A stretch of DNA of 64,000 nucleotides from the NCBI RefSeq assembly GCF_013368755.1, contig NC_049565.1, positions 496,001-560,000 on the forward strand, given 5' to 3'. The notes beneath the pieces were generated by a model. The model had not been told where the DNA came from, did not search any database, and saw only the letters and a program-made list of their open reading frames with translations. Source of the stretch: Talaromyces rugulosus (lineage: Eukaryota > Ascomycota > Eurotiomycetes > Eurotiales > Trichocomaceae). This document shows, piece by piece, positions 10,277 to 22,371 of this stretch. A program made the translations under genes and the position numbers. The stretch's first letter is position 1. Each line of letters begins with the position of its first letter.

Positions 10277-11983
10277 ATGCCAGGCCTCTTTTGCCGCATC
10301 TTCTCGCATATCAAGATGTCAGACCTATCACGCAATGATATCAAAACTCTGGCCCTGTGCCTCTACAACGACCCAACACTTCATGATTCCGACCATGACA
10401 AAATCCGTTCCCTCATCACCCATCTACCCAACCACCTTCGAGACCCCAAATTTACCAGTATCATCACTGAGCCTCGCCATGCCGCCAAACCCTGCCTCGT
10501 TCATGCGGGAATTGCCTCGCTGGTGGTGTCTTCTCTTTTCACTTCGTTGCAAAAGCAGGTAGACGAGTCTGTGCCTCTTTTGAAGGAAAGATATGGGCTC
10601 TGCTTTGGTCCTGAAGAGATTTACTTGCTTGAAAGAATGACCATTATCGAGGGGATGTGGTCACCCCCTACTGCAAGGACAGGACCTACCAAAATGAGAT
10701 ACTGGGATTACCAAGTCAACAAGTGCCAGGCCTGCATGATTTCACGAGTTGCTGCTGACTCTTCGGCGCTTCGTGACATGAGAACCTTGCTCCTGGCCAC
10801 CATCGACAGCAGTACCAAAACCCCTGAATCGCGTCTCCTACCAAATCACCCTACGCTCCTTTCTTTTATCAACGAGTGGATCAGTCTCAACAGTCGCTCA
10901 GATGAGCTTTTCTACTTTTCTGGGATCCAGGCTGGCTCGATCAAAGCAGTCAAGGAAAGGGTAGAAGAGCCACTTGCAGCAACGCCAAGATGCCATGGAA
11001 ACAAAAACTTCTCTTATCCCAGTGCTCCTTACACAGCCCATACATCCTCAGGCTCGTCTTTTCAGTCAACTGGGATCTTCACACCCACGCGCACTCCCGG
11101 AGGTTCCACATCGTCCAAGGTATCGAGTACTTTTGAGTGGCCTGCTTTGGCAACTCGCTATCCAATCTCAGACTCTGAAAGTACTGTTATAACAGCACCG
11201 ACTCGTGGCCGCGAACCTGGTGTTTCTTTTCCGTCTCAGACTTCCAGCTCTTCTTCACAATGGCTTCCTTTCCAGCAGCAACAACAACAACAACAGGCCT
11301 ACCCACAAGACAGTTTCACCTACGCCAACACCCTCCCGACAAACATCCATTCTACGCATTCTTTCTCGCCACACGACGGCGTGAAGGACAATTCCTTCAT
11401 CGAGCGTGACACACCAGCCCCTCGCCGTCCCCACGGCACAAATCCAGAAGCCAGCCAGGACCGACCAAACTCCTTGGAGAGTACCAGTACCAGGTCAAGC
11501 CACGCCTCGTTCATGTCGTTCATCAGGCGTGAAATGCCCTCTGCATCCCCGCCTCATCCATCCCCTCCTCCTCCTCCTCCTCTTCCTCGTCGTCGTTGCA
11601 TGGATCTACCACGGGCTTCTAAACCCGATCTACATTGGGAGGACTCGGGGGTTGGCATTGGTTATCCTACCCGGGACGAATCCACTTGGACTTTTCTACA
11701 CGACAGCAGTACCACCAGTGACGAGGCTGAGCAGCAGCAGCACCAGCAGGGGCAAGGACAAACACAGCCTAGGAAAAGCGCCTTCACCGAGGCTAGCGAG
11801 CAGCAACAGGAAGACGATGAAACTCCACTGATATCCAGATGGAGCGCGTCTTCTTCCATTCATCCTTGGAGCAACCTGCTCAAAAGAACTACTCGCGGTC
11901 CACGGCTGGGCAAGGTCAAGACAGGCAGGGCAATTTTCAAACCTGTCACTGAAAAGGAGGGGAAAAAGAATAAAAAGGCATGA
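10277..11983 (+). CDS. Hypothetical low-complexity protein with polyQ tract
   Basis: Single-exon frame of 568 residues; a second ATG at 10316 (MSDLSRNDIKTL) is an equally plausible start. Residues about 15-215 are folded-looking and mostly helical, with GLCFGPEEIYLLERMTIIEG and the pair CQACM. The rest is low complexity: Ser/Thr-rich, a Gln run near 335-343, a proline run (PPPPPPLPRRR) near 425, another Gln/His-rich stretch, and a Lys-rich C-terminus (GKKNKKA). No catalytic motif is visible. The layout (ordered N-terminus, disordered tail, basic end) is common in ascomycete-specific proteins of unknown role. I cannot assign a function. Confidence 0.7.
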   Translation: MPGLFCRIFSHIKMSDLSRNDIKTLALCLYNDPTLHDSDHDKIRSLITHLPNHLRDPKFTSIITEPRHAAKPCLVHAGIASLVVSSLFTSLQKQVDESVPLLKERYGLCFGPEEIYLLERMTIIEGMWSPPTARTGPTKMRYWDYQVNKCQACMISRVAADSSALRDMRTLLLATIDSSTKTPESRLLPNHPTLLSFINEWISLNSRSDELFYFSGIQAGSIKAVKERVEEPLAATPRCHGNKNFSYPSAPYTAHTSSGSSFQSTGIFTPTRTPGGSTSSKVSSTFEWPALATRYPISDSESTVITAPTRGREPGVSFPSQTSSSSSQWLPFQQQQQQQQAYPQDSFTYANTLPTNIHSTHSFSPHDGVKDNSFIERDTPAPRRPHGTNPEASQDRPNSLESTSTRSSHASFMSFIRREMPSASPPHPSPPPPPPLPRRRCMDLPRASKPDLHWEDSGVGIGYPTRDESTWTFLHDSSTTSDEAEQQQHQQGQGQTQPRKSAFTEASEQQQEDDETPLISRWSASSSIHPWSNLLKRTTRGPRLGKVKTGRAIFKPVTEKEGKKNKKA

Positions 11984-12520
11984 AGCTCGGTTTCATATTT
12001 GAAACAAGTTTTGTTTCCGCCTTAGAGAAGTGGATGAAGAAGAAAGGGAAGCATATCAAAAAGAAAAGAAAAAAAGAGAAAAAAAGGTCGAAGAATACAG
12101 ATGGTTGTAATAGTTGTAGTACAATACAATTTTTATCATATTACTAAATCTCTATCAACTCTATTGTAGATGCTCAGCTATAAACCGTGGTTTGTGCACT
12201 TGGAAAATACTTATTGACAGTTCAGTCTATTCTCACTAGCTATAATTTGTTTGTCCGTTGCAAGAAAGCTTGTTTCATAACGGGGTTTCCGGCCTCTAGC
12301 CTGCGAATAAGACTAATACACGCAAATACAAGTAATGTACATGAACGAAAGGATGCCGGCAACAGGCCGGAAAGTAAAGACATTAAAAGGGTGTATGGAC
12401 AAGAAAAGGTGGTCGTAGCGAGGGGAGACGAATTTCAAATAAAAACAGGAGAATAGCCAGCTACCTCCTTCTCGTAAACAGTCATCAAACACCACAACAG
12501 GATGCAAACGGTTCTGATGA
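11984..12520. other. Intergenic, between convergent genes
   Basis: Purine-rich 3' flank (AAGAAAAGAAA runs near 12045-12090), then AT-rich sequence. It separates the stop codons of the polyQ gene and the sphinganine hydroxylase gene. No coding pattern is seen. Confidence 0.45.
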
Positions 12521-13837
12521 TTACTTCTGACGAATGCTGCCGTTCACGCCGTGGCTTCTCGTTGAAGCCGAACGGGTAGTGCGGGGGAGGATTTTTCGGG
12601 GAGCCCTCTCCTGGACGGACACGTCTTGAGAGAATGCGTCCAATGGGCCAGGCTCTGATTCGAGAACAGAGTTGACGGATTGGCCGTTGTTCTCTGTTCG
12701 TTCGCGCTCAACTTGCGCCTCGGCGGCGGTTCTGGCTCGCTCGTATTTCCGACTCACGTCTCCCTGCCAGCGAGTACCCATGAAGCGGTCCCAAAAGGTA
12801 AAGAATGGCTGCGAGAAGTTGGTCTTGATGCCCCAGCTTTGGTGGTGAATATCATGGTAAGCCGAGTTATTGGAAGTGATGAGCTGCAATGGGTCCCATG
12901 GGAAGTGGTATCCACAGTGGTCATCGACGGTCTTGATGGTGGACATTGTGAAAAACCACATGGCCTGGCGGTGGGACATTTGCGTCAGAAGGAAAGCCAC
13001 GCCGGTGCCGGCGGTGTCCAACAGGAATCCTTCAACGGGGTGGTTGTAGAGCGCACCAAAAGCGTATGGTACATAAAGACGGTGGTGGCGGGAGTGGAAG
13101 TTCACTATAATCAATTAGCATGTCAAGTCCACGACAGGCAAGCTTGGACACATACCATAGAGCCAACGGTTGACGTGCATTGCCCGGTGCCAGAAGTATT
13201 GCCAGGTATCGACAGTGAGAATGGCAAAGAAGAACTGCAAGGCTGGGATCAAGTAGCTATAGATAAACCTGGCAAACACAAACTCCCAGGCGGCATGGGC
13301 AGGTGCTGTTGCTTGCTGACCGGTGTGCAAAGTCAAGGTCTGGACGAGTCCTGGGTAGAGCCCGCCCGCCAAGAAGCCTGATAGGGCTGGGTAATCTGAT
13401 ACAGTCTTCGACAAGGCGATTGAGTCGATACCAACAAAGCCAAGAACGGTCGGGATGGCACGTTGCATGATGCGAACACGTCTAGCCCAGACGGCGACAT
13501 CGTATTCCTCATGTCCCACGTATTCCGGGCCGTCAAAGACCGACATCATCAGGCCGGCGACTGTCTGGATGGCGTGCTGCAGAAGGACATCGCGAACGAC
13601 ATCGATCCGAGAGACATGGTTCCGTTTCAGCAGCTCGGCGGGGGTATGCAGTCGGTATTTCGAGAAATAATCGTTGACATCGATGAAGTGAAAGACCATG
13701 GACACCGCCCAGTAGGCGATGACGGGGAGAAGCAGCGACAGCAGGTTGTCCGGAATGGGAGCGAGGACCGGCTGGCGCAGCGACAGCGTATACGAGGGGA
13801 GCGGTGGCAGCTCGAAAAGCGACGAGTTCGACTGCAT
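12521..13837 (-). CDS. SUR2: Sphinganine C4-monooxygenase (Sur2/BasA type)
   Basis: Predicted ER membrane di-iron enzyme that hydroxylates sphinganine at C4 to make phytosphingosine. Exons 13156-13837 and 12521-13104 are joined across a 51-nt intron and give 421 residues. The fatty-acid-hydroxylase histidine boxes are all present: HRAMH (about 217-221), HSRHH (about 231-235, rebuilt across the splice) and HDIHH (about 311-315). Hydrophobic helices lie at about 32-55, around 135-200 and after the second box. The tail after about 345 is polar and probably cytosolic. The start follows the classic N-terminus with PDNLLSLLLPVIAYW. The gene looks intact and is a core metabolic gene. Confidence 0.93.
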
Positions 13838-14965
13838 TTTGTAAAATATGTTGATGACAAAGAATATGCGGTTGGCAGGTAAAGGATATCTCTCGGTCTG
13901 GCCGACGACGGACTCGGGGTGGCAGCCGCAGTCAACGCGTTCTCGAGGGCCGGACGGTGTTTCGAGGTTGTGTTTGTTTGTATATTAAGCGGTCGGTCGA
14001 TACGAGGACCGGATTATCCAGGAAGGAGCGAGGGAGCGATGAGGTGAAAGCGCGACTGAAGCAGATAGATTCCGAAAGCAGCCGCGGCGAGTTGTCGTCA
14101 CGCGGCGAGGCAGGAGGCGAAAAAAATCGGATCGTCGGAGTCAGGGTGAAGCAAAAAAGGAAAGCGACGCAGAGTCAGACAACACGGATACTTAAGGAGA
14201 GTCGGGGAACGCGGGGCATGGCAGCAGGATTCCAACTTGCTGTCGTGGTTGCGAGCAGGGAGTTGACAATGTTTAGTTTCAGCCCGTGGATGATTATTTC
14301 AGCCCGGAAACAGCCCCTTAAGCTGTGGTCGGCGGCTCCACTTGCTGATGGCGCTCCCATGTGGGTGTGGCCATGTAATCTTATAGTACCGATATATTGT
14401 ACGTACAGGCGCTATTATTAACTGTAACACTGCTAGTTCGGTCCTTATTTAATTGCGATTAGCGGGCCACAGCATTGTTTGCGACGGCCATGCCGTGTTT
14501 TGGTGAGAAAGCAGTGAGAAACTTTTGAGAAGCTTGTCTTGGCGCTGGCCGCTTCGGGAATGAAGGTTTTGTTGCAGGCTGACGGCAAATGATTATTTCT
14601 CTAGTCAGATTCCTAGAGTAGTGTTGGCGCGGTGCAGGCAATTGAGCTTTGTGTGGCTATCTCTAAGCCATATCAAGGCATCGTAAGGCATTTTCAAGGC
14701 ATCTCTTCAATGTTCAACACCTGCTCCAGACCGCAGCGCTAGCCCCAAAACAGCCTAGTGCCGAGCGGCCAAACAAACAGGACAAAAACTAGCCTTTTTG
14801 CCCCTCCTTTTTGCCCTCCTTCTTATAACCAGCCAAGCCTCTTTTTTTTTTTTTCCCTTCCTTTCTGCCCCCAGGATCTGTAACTGCCCTCGCCCCCTCT
14901 GCTTATTTTTTTTTGTGTGTGTTCAGTCTCGATCTTTGTTTTCGGATCTACACACGCCCTTCACA
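13838..14965. other. Shared promoter region of SUR2 and TCTP genes
   Basis: About 1.1 kb between divergent genes, with no convincing coding sequence. The last 170 nt before the TCTP start are strongly pyrimidine-rich (T- and C-runs at about 14792-14960) with a TATA-like TTATAA near 14822. This fits a highly transcribed translation-related gene. Confidence 0.5.
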
Positions 14966-15709
14966 ATGATTATCTACAAGGTACGTGCCCTGAGCCCCTC
15001 CGCGACAGAAGCGGGGCTTGTTTCGCGACTTTTCTTGCTTTTTTTTTGTCCGGGGAAGAAGAAAAAGAACAAAACACAAAACACAAAACAGCCTGCTAAC
15101 AACTCTTCTATCGGACAGGACATCATCACCGATGACGAGATCATCTCCGACACCTACAAGCTCGTGGCGGACGGCCCTGTGCTCTGGACTGCCGACTGCC
15201 GCAAGTACCTCAAGGGTGCCGAGAACATCCAGCTCGAGGGTGCCAACCCATCTGCCGAGGAGGGCGAAGAGGATGGCGGCGAGGGCGAGAAGGTCATGGT
15301 CCACGACATTGAGGACCAGTTCCGTCTCGTCTGGCTCAAGGATGAGGATGGGCTAAAGCCCTCCAAGGATGGCTTCAAGTCTCACCTCAAGTGTATGTTC
15401 TAACGGCCCTCTTGTTATTATCTACCTCTTTTGTTTCATGTTTTCTGATTGAAATGTACAACAGCCTACGTCAAGGCTATCAACAACAAGCTCAAGGAAA
15501 AGGGTGCATCTGAGGAGACCATCAAGGAATTCCAAGGTGGCGCTGCCGCCGCCGTCAAGAAGATCCTTGCCAACTACGACAACTATGATGTTCTCATGAA
15601 CCAGTCCATGGACGCCAACGGCATGCACGTCCTCATCGATTTCCGTGAAGACGGTGTCACCCCGTACGCTACCGTCTGGAAGCACGGTCTTGTGGAGATG
15701 AAGGTCTAA
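14966..15709 (+). CDS. TMA19: Translationally controlled tumour protein homologue (TCTP)
   Basis: Small, abundant cytosolic protein that associates with ribosomes and stress responses in fungi. Three exons: 14966-14980, 15119-15392 and 15465-15709, giving 177 residues. The first exon encodes only MIIYK and is followed by a 138-nt intron; the second intron is 72 nt. The family start MIIYKDIITDDEIISD is clear, as are the acidic loop (EEGEEDGGEGE) and the C-terminal region GMHVLIDFREDGVTPY. Length matches the family (about 170). An early intron right after the fifth codon is a known layout in ascomycete TCTP genes. The pyrimidine-rich leader suggests high expression. Confidence 0.95.
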
Positions 15710-16146
15710 GCCCGTCTCCACAATGACTAGAAAACAGACCCCCCTGGAAAAAAAAATAATCACATATTAGAAAAACGGACACTGACGGTATTCTTTATAC
15801 CTTTTTTGCCATCTTATGATTTGACTATGCTTCTTCCTCTTTTGTTTCTCCTCAGAACCAGTCATGTCTGTTCATTTTCGAGTCCCAAAAAAATTCTAAT
15901 GTCGCTACGAATAAGTGAATAGAAGACGTACAGTAAAGCGAAGCAGGAATGCTTAGCTTTGATCTGGATTCTACGGAATCTTCAAATTTGCACTGCCTTG
16001 TAAGCATACAACTTCACCGTACAAAGCGGTCATTCATCATAATAGTATCTACAACAATAGAAACAACATGTATATCTTAACACAACCAGGGGTATACAAA
16101 ATAGATCAGAACAAAAAGGGAAGGAAAAAAAAAAAATTTACAATCA
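15710..16146. other. Intergenic, between convergent genes
   Basis: 3' flanks of the TCTP gene and the large Zn2Cys6 gene, with A-runs near 15745 and 16125. Nothing else is recognised. Confidence 0.45.
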
Positions 16147-19100
16147 TCACATCTTGAGATCCGGCCACATATCGCTCGTACCATCATGGTTCCCCAATCC
16201 TAGCCCTATATCCGGCAGCTCCAACCCGGCAACGGGATCCAACTCCATCAGCTCATCTGCGACAGGCAGCAACTGACCAAAAACAGCATCCCATTGGTCC
16301 CAATCAAAGTTCAGGTTCGGGTCCATCATTGATGGCGGTGTTGGTGCTGTGGCAATGCCGTTAGGGCTAGTCGGGGGTGGTCCGTCGATAGGGAAGTTGG
16401 CGGATGGCATGGGTGGTGAGCCTGTAGGATATGAATGGGAAGGCTGCATTAGTGGTGGTGGTGGTGGCGGTTGTTGTTGTTGCTGCTGCTGGGGGTAGAA
16501 GAGTGGGTGATGGCTGTTTGGAGATGGTGTGCCTACAGTTTCGGTTGCCAAGTTGGCTAGGGTGAGTGTGGCGTCGAGGCTCTGTTGTTGGGGTGAAACT
16601 GTTGGCATGGCAAGAGAAGGCGGCGAGTTTGATGCGGTATATTGCTGATGTTGTTGAAGCTTGGGCGTAACTGCAGGCATAGTTTGCGAATACCTGGGCA
16701 ACTCCTGTCGCAGCGATGACACAACCGGATTTGGTAGCCTATGAGCTCGCGTCATTTCATAGAAGCGATTGGCAAACTCCATGAGATATGCGTCTTGTTT
16801 CCCACGCGCCGGGACAAAGCCTGATCGGTTCGCGGTGTATGAGTTGGGGGTGTTTGCGCCTGAGGTCACACCAGCCCGGATTTGCGCTTGTTCTGTCCAG
16901 AATTGCTGCGGATCGAGGCCGGCTTTTTGCCAGGCCTTTTCTCGGAGTCTTCGCATCAAGTCCCATGCCTCCTTGCCGCCGTCCTTTAGCGGTCGTGCCG
17001 TGGTCACTCCATCTTCGCCGCCAACAACACCGCCATCAGGTCCGGAAATAGAAAATATCTTGTCAATGAATGCCCGTGATCGCAAGGCCTCAGGGGTATT
17101 AGGCCGCTCATAAAGATCAATAAGCATAATCATAGCTGCGTGCATCGGCTGATGGTTTCCTGGCCAGCTCCATTGAAAAGGCTGGAAATCGGCATCCGTG
17201 GCTAGTGCAATGAACTTTTCCATAAATCCATGACAATGCCGGAGTGCCCCTTGTCGCGCCGTAGGCCAGATCCGACTTTTGGCATTCTTCAAAAAGGGCT
17301 GGTAAGCAACACAAAACGCTTTGTCGATGAACAAAGAAAGCAGTATTCGGGCCCATTTGTGGAATGCGACAAGAACAGGGGTATGGTATTGTTCCAAGCA
17401 TCCATTCGGTCCATCTGCGGGTAGAGACGACCCGTCTCCGGTAAAGGGCTTTCCTGGAGAAACCGACGCTGGATCGGATGCTACTGAGTGGTTGTCCTGA
17501 CCAACAGCGTTTGGGTGATGAGCAAGGGGGATGCGATTGACAAGCGAATTCAACTGGAACTGGAGTTCAATCAAAATTGATCTCAGTTCTTCCATGTCGC
17601 TCCCCGTGATGGCCTTTGTTCCCAACTGGATTCTCAAAATCCGTCTTATGGCACCTACTATTGTCAGCTGAATTGCTATGACTAAGATGACAACGATACT
17701 TACGGGCCATGATATACTTTCCCCGCGCACAGAGGTAGAAAACATTGACCATAGAGTTACCGCCACATATAGTTGGATCATCAGGGTTGTCGCGCGGCCG
17801 CAGATTATTAGTTACCAACTTCGTGTACTGCTCAGCTTGAGGCGTGCCCAAAAGCGTGTCCTTGACTTCGCTAGTTTCACGAACATCCCAGAAATTCTCG
17901 TCGTTGACTAATGGTGGAAGACCGCTAGACATGGCCACCACACTATCCATATGGACTATGTGCCACCAAATTCGCCGTCTAGTCTCGGCATCGCTTGACT
18001 GGATGCCAAACTGGGCGGGGTCTCGGTGAAGACCCATGGTTTGGGCCACTCTGAGGGCCATGCTAATAAAAAGACTGCTTGCCAGCGGCTGTTCTTCCCG
18101 TGACAAGATTGTCTGGACAAGCAAAAACGCAACCAGCCCATGTAGAGTTGGGTTTCGAGGGAACGAAATATTAGCAAGCCATATTGTTACCTGGTCATTA
18201 AGCATCTCCGATAGCGCCGAACGGGACTGCACATTGGGGAATTCCGCATTGATTGTGCGAAGAGATATGGTGACGGAACCACCGTACCAGATGGCATAAA
18301 GCAACGGAATGAAGGATGGATCGGGGCAGTAGTCCGCCGAGTGGCTACGGCGGTCATACCAATCCCAGAAAGCGAGGTACGATTTTAAAATCGTCGGCGG
18401 ATGCAATACTGGGCTTATAGCGTGGACCCCAGACATGAAACCCCTGTACAGAATATCACTTTGTCGTCTGGATGGTATATCCTCCAGCATATGTGATTCA
18501 ATGACCCTTTCATAAGATGTCGGCGACTCTCCGGTAGGGAAGAGTATAGTCCGTTGGAAATTATCGCGTCGAAGAGATGATCGCCGCCGGAACTGGTAGT
18601 TGGATGTAGAGTAGGGCGAGATTTTGGCGCGGGGAGAAGTCTTTGGATTTGTCATGGTATCCTCGTTAGAACTCTCATCAGGAAGAGAGTCATCATGGGT
18701 TCTTGTTTGATCTCGAAGTAGTTGATTGAGTTCGTTGATCTGCGATATATCAGCATATGCACTTAGAAAGGAACCCGACATGTGCAAGACGCACCTCATC
18801 TGATATATAAGCCCAATACGTAGTGCCAACGTATCTATTCTCTCGTCAGACAAAAAGCTTTGCAATACAGAAAACCTCTCAACTCACCTAGATCTGCCAT
18901 CCTCTAAACTCAGATGGCCAAGATTCAAGCTTGCGATAGGATCAACAGGATCGGCGGCATTTCCAGAAGGTATGGGAAACTCATCGCCACTGGCATCTCC
19001 CGCACGACGAGGACTGGTAGTTCCCGAACTGGCCGTCTTCTTAGTCGTGGTGCCACCTGGCGTAGATGTCGTAGGTTTGGTAGAAGTCTGAGGTTCGATA

Positions 19101-19714
19101 ACCTGGCTCATATTTTGTAGTTGCCGACTCATCTCCTGTATCGGAACCGAGTCGTTTGCCTTGCTCAGCCTTTCAATCATGTTGGTGAGCTTGTCCAGTC
19201 GGGCTTCGATCGCATGCGAACCACCTCTCACGTCCGAGGCCCCTCCTCGTCCGGCAAAGAGGGATTGTGACATGTCGACATCCTCATCTACCGGGCGAGA
19301 TGCTTCCCTCCTCCGCTTAACTCCATGGTTTGTATATTCGTCCTCCTCCTGGGCGGTGCTTCCCTTTTTCGGCGCGATATCGTAGGAACACTCGGTTCCA
19401 TTCTTCGAGCAATTGCCGCAAATCGGATGAGCCTGACGTGTCGCGGTGATTAGTACAAGCATTAAAAACGCATTCTTTCTGTTTCCTACCTTGTCGCATT
19501 TCACTTTTCTCCTTCGGCACGTGTGGCAACTGTAGCTGGCGCGGTTCCGCGTAATGTGACGGGCGCCGGCGACACCGCTTTGTTTGCTGCCCGACGACCT
19601 TCTTGGAGATTTTGCCTGGAATTGCATGGATACAGCATCGCCTGTTCCATACGAACCTTGTTCCCGCTCAAGGACATGGTAGGCGTCTGGCGATTCGGTC
19701 GAGCCGACCATCAT
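16147..19714 (-). CDS. Large Zn2Cys6 transcription factor, 1117 residues, five exons
   Basis: Nuclear regulator with the fungal-specific transcription factor domain. Exons: 19490-19714, 18888-19432, 18795-18834, 17704-18739 and 16147-17654. Introns are 57, 53, 55 and 49 nt. The zinc cluster at residues 63-90 (CHTCRRRKVKCDK, then AHPICGNC) is formed across intron 1. The 40-nt exon 3 restores the conserved motif RYVGTTYWAYISDE that precedes the coiled-coil INELNQLLRDQ. The middle-homology region follows (RRRIWWHIVHMDSVVAMSSGLPP). The C-terminus is disordered, with poly-Gln and poly-Pro and an acidic patch near the end that could be an activation domain. Target genes are unknown. Confidence 0.9.
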
Positions 19715-20561
19715 CCTGCTCGCCAGTCTTTTTTCGGCGGGGTAATCGAGACCCCGGTCGGAGAGGTTTGGCGGGATGGTGAGGAGGTCTGGCGACTGTT
19801 CAAAGCATCTGGTTGGAGTTGTTTAGCCCATTTCCTTGTCTTGATTTCGCATGCACTCGTTGTTGACTGGAAACAAGAGCGCGAAGTCGTCTGCGGCGGC
19901 GCTTCGACGTCGACCCGAATACCGATCCGAGAGTCTGGGGTAAGCGGTACTGCGGGCCGCTGATTGGCCGACTTTTATCAACATTGACATTGCGATGAAC
20001 ATTGCGAATTACTAGCAATGATACATAAAAAAAATTTAGACGTGTTACACCTAAGTATGCTCTTCAAATCCAATCAAGATATTAATTGCTAACTAGCTGT
20101 TACGGTCCCTCCACCCAGAAGGTTTATATCCCGAGCATGCCGAATACAACCATAACTTTTACTATGAACAGATGATATTTAACACTTGCCAAGAGCGTTG
20201 ATACTACTAGAACATTTGAACCACGCATTAATTTGCTCTATTCTGCTCAATACGAATGATCCGTGCGGTTGAACTATTGTCGGTCTTGATCTTTTACATC
20301 TAGTCGAGGCAGGAAATGTTGCTGCCTGCGAAATAACTGCCCTTTTGAGTTACCACGTATTTAGCGATATCCGGATTGCAATCTTATATATTATTATTAA
20401 TATATATGAGTGCAATAAGTTTACTTGACTCGAATAAGATCAATTGATACTAAAAGGCCGTATACCCCCGGGACTGTAGCACAAAAGTGTTCCCGATATA
20501 ATATTCGGCTTTCTACCATCAATTGACATTTGACATTGCTAGCAATATTTCAAAACTGACA
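19715..20561. other. Intergenic, divergent promoters
   Basis: Spaces the Zn2Cys6 gene and the DJ-1-like gene. It is AT-rich between 20090 and 20450 (for example a TATATTATTATTAATATATA stretch near 20385). No coding sequence is recognised. Confidence 0.45.
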
Positions 20562-21363
20562 ATGGCATCCAAAGAACTCAGAATCGGTGTCCTCCTCACC
20601 GACCCTGTTCAGCTCCTGGACTTCGCGCCCATCGATCTCTTCAGCATGGCGACTCCGGAATACCTCGAAATCTGCAAAATCCCACCGCCGATAGTATCTC
20701 TAGCCAAGCCCTGCAAAATCCATTTCATAGGCAAAAAGTCATCTGCAGCCTCGTCGGAAAATACAAATGCAGTTCAAGAAGTAACTGCTACTTCCGGTGT
20801 CCGCCTTACCCATACCACCGCCGACGAGGAGGTTTCTCCAGGGAATCTGGATGTTTTGTTCCTTCCAGGCCCCGACCCAAATAATAAACCGGACGACGAG
20901 GTCAAAGAATTCCTTCAGGCGCATAATAAGCACAAGACAACCATTTTGGTTGTTTGCACTGCTGCTTTTGTAGCCGGATATAGCGGTATTTATGATAGCA
21001 GACATGTCACCGGCCCGAGATTCTTGATTCCGGACTTGAGAAAGCTGTTTCCAAAGACTGAATGGGATGAATCTGTGCGATGGAAGCAGGATGAACATAT
21101 TTGGACGGCAGGTATGGCTTCAAATCTAGATCAAAAAAAGTTTACTCTACTGATTCATGATAGGCGGCATCACGAACGGAAATGACCTCGTTGCGGCGTA
21201 TCTTCGAGCGACTTATCCCAGTTCTGTCGCAGAGACAGTATGCACCATGGCCGAAATAGGTGATCGTCCGATGAAGTTTGATGTTGGGTTGAAGCGGAGT
21301 ATGTTGTACATTGTGTGGCAGGTTTTGAAAGCTCTTCCCTCGTACTTGTTCCGATCCAAGTGA
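20562..21363 (+). CDS. DJ-1/PfpI superfamily protein
   Basis: Exons 20562-21111 and 21164-21363 with a 52-nt intron give 249 residues. The fold's nucleophile elbow is present as ILVVCTAAFVAGYSGI with Cys about 132, preceded by DVLFLPGPDP and followed by the usual GPRFLIPDL segment. After the splice comes GGITNGNDLVAAYLRATYP, which matches the GI(T/S)AGIDLAL region of PfpI-like amidase/hydratase members. The exact activity is not predictable: relatives include isonitrile hydratases, glyoxalases and ThiJ-type stress proteins. It is convergent with the thioesterase gene (145 bp between stops). Its second-exon start rules out reading through the intron. Confidence 0.88.
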
Positions 21364-21507
21364 TTCTCATTTGCTCTCGTTGCTGAACTTCCTGGTCTTG
21401 TCATTATCATCTCTGCTCAACCCTTTAAATTAATAGTAATGGTCTTGAAAATAATCGAAATGGAAAGTCTATCCTAAGTGTTATATAAATAACCTACCTA
21501 TAGCATA

Positions 21508-22371
21508 CTACAACTGAGCGTTGTCCTTTGATCCGAGCCAAAACGCCATAGAATCTACTCTGGTCGTCTTATTCTTCACTTTGCTAACACCGTGCTCCCC
21601 CTTATTCACATAATCATCCTCCTGTATAATTTGCGCTCTGCTCCAATACTTCCTACCTAATTTTCTCACTAGCTTGGCACGGACAACCAGTATACCTGGA
21701 ACCGATACGTGGCCCTTGTATCTAGTGTCCAGTTGTGCGGCATGCATATTCCCACGAGGTAGCTTCTGTACAGTGTCTCGAGGTGATGTTGGCCAGAATG
21801 CTGACTGAGAGACGTGTAACGCAACAACTAAAGACATGGCCTCTTCTAGCACAGTATCTAGGAAGCCGCCGTGCGCAGTATTTGCATAGCTACAGGTCCC
21901 TATATCCGACACAGCAAGAATCATGACAATATCTGGCGGATCTATAGACGGAGGTCCTGTTGTAGACGATGACGATGATGGCGTATTCAACCAAGAGGGA
22001 GGCTGCGTTGTCGCCTGTGAGCCAGCATCCAATATGTTATCTTGGCGACGAAGCGTCACGCAGTATGGAATTGTAGCTCCAGTGGCCAGTGTTTTTGCAA
22101 AAAGTCCATCTTCTGTAGGTTTTTCAATTCGGGACCAGGTGCGAATCGGGTAGAAACCTGGTGAGGAGAGAATGGACGCGGTCCATGAGTTGGAATAGAA
22201 GAATGATGGGATATAATCTTCGGCTAGTGGTTGGATCATTACCGCTTCTGGTGGTGCCGGACAATTTGTTGTTTGATTTGAAGAACCTTGCCGCGCTGCT
22301 GTGGCATGATTCCAGTCCTGAAAATTCGCGTGTTTTGCTTCTGGATATTTTGGTTTGATATTCGGGGCCAT
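21508..22371 (-). CDS. Hotdog-fold thioesterase-like protein (PaaI-like)
   Basis: Single exon, 287 residues. The hotdog signature AHGGFLDTVLEEAMS at about 166-180 is that of the PaaI/acyl-CoA thioesterase group, where the central helix carries the acidic residue. It is followed by strands KGHVSVPGILVVRAKLVRKLGRKYWSRAQI and a Lys/Glu-rich loop. The N-terminal 145 residues are fungal-specific and include a Ser-rich stretch (PSSSSSTTGPPS). Presumed reaction: hydrolysis of an acyl-CoA or related thioester. No targeting signal is clear. Substrate unknown. Confidence 0.8.
   Translation of the reverse strand: MAPNIKPKYPEAKHANFQDWNHATAARQGSSNQTTNCPAPPEAVMIQPLAEDYIPSFFYSNSWTASILSSPGFYPIRTWSRIEKPTEDGLFAKTLATGATIPYCVTLRRQDNILDAGSQATTQPPSWLNTPSSSSSTTGPPSIDPPDIVMILAVSDIGTCSYANTAHGGFLDTVLEEAMSLVVALHVSQSAFWPTSPRDTVQKLPRGNMHAAQLDTRYKGHVSVPGILVVRAKLVRKLGRKYWSRAQIIQEDDYVNKGEHGVSKVKNKTTRVDSMAFWLGSKDNAQL

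Noticed and set aside
12313..12507. Short frames between the polyQ and sphinganine hydroxylase genes
   Set aside because: They lie in convergent 3' flanks and have no coding pattern.
17567..18865. Separate gene starting near 18865
   Set aside because: It is the continuation of the large Zn2Cys6 gene; the apparent start lies in an intron and the zinc cluster and RYVG motif join upstream exons in phase.
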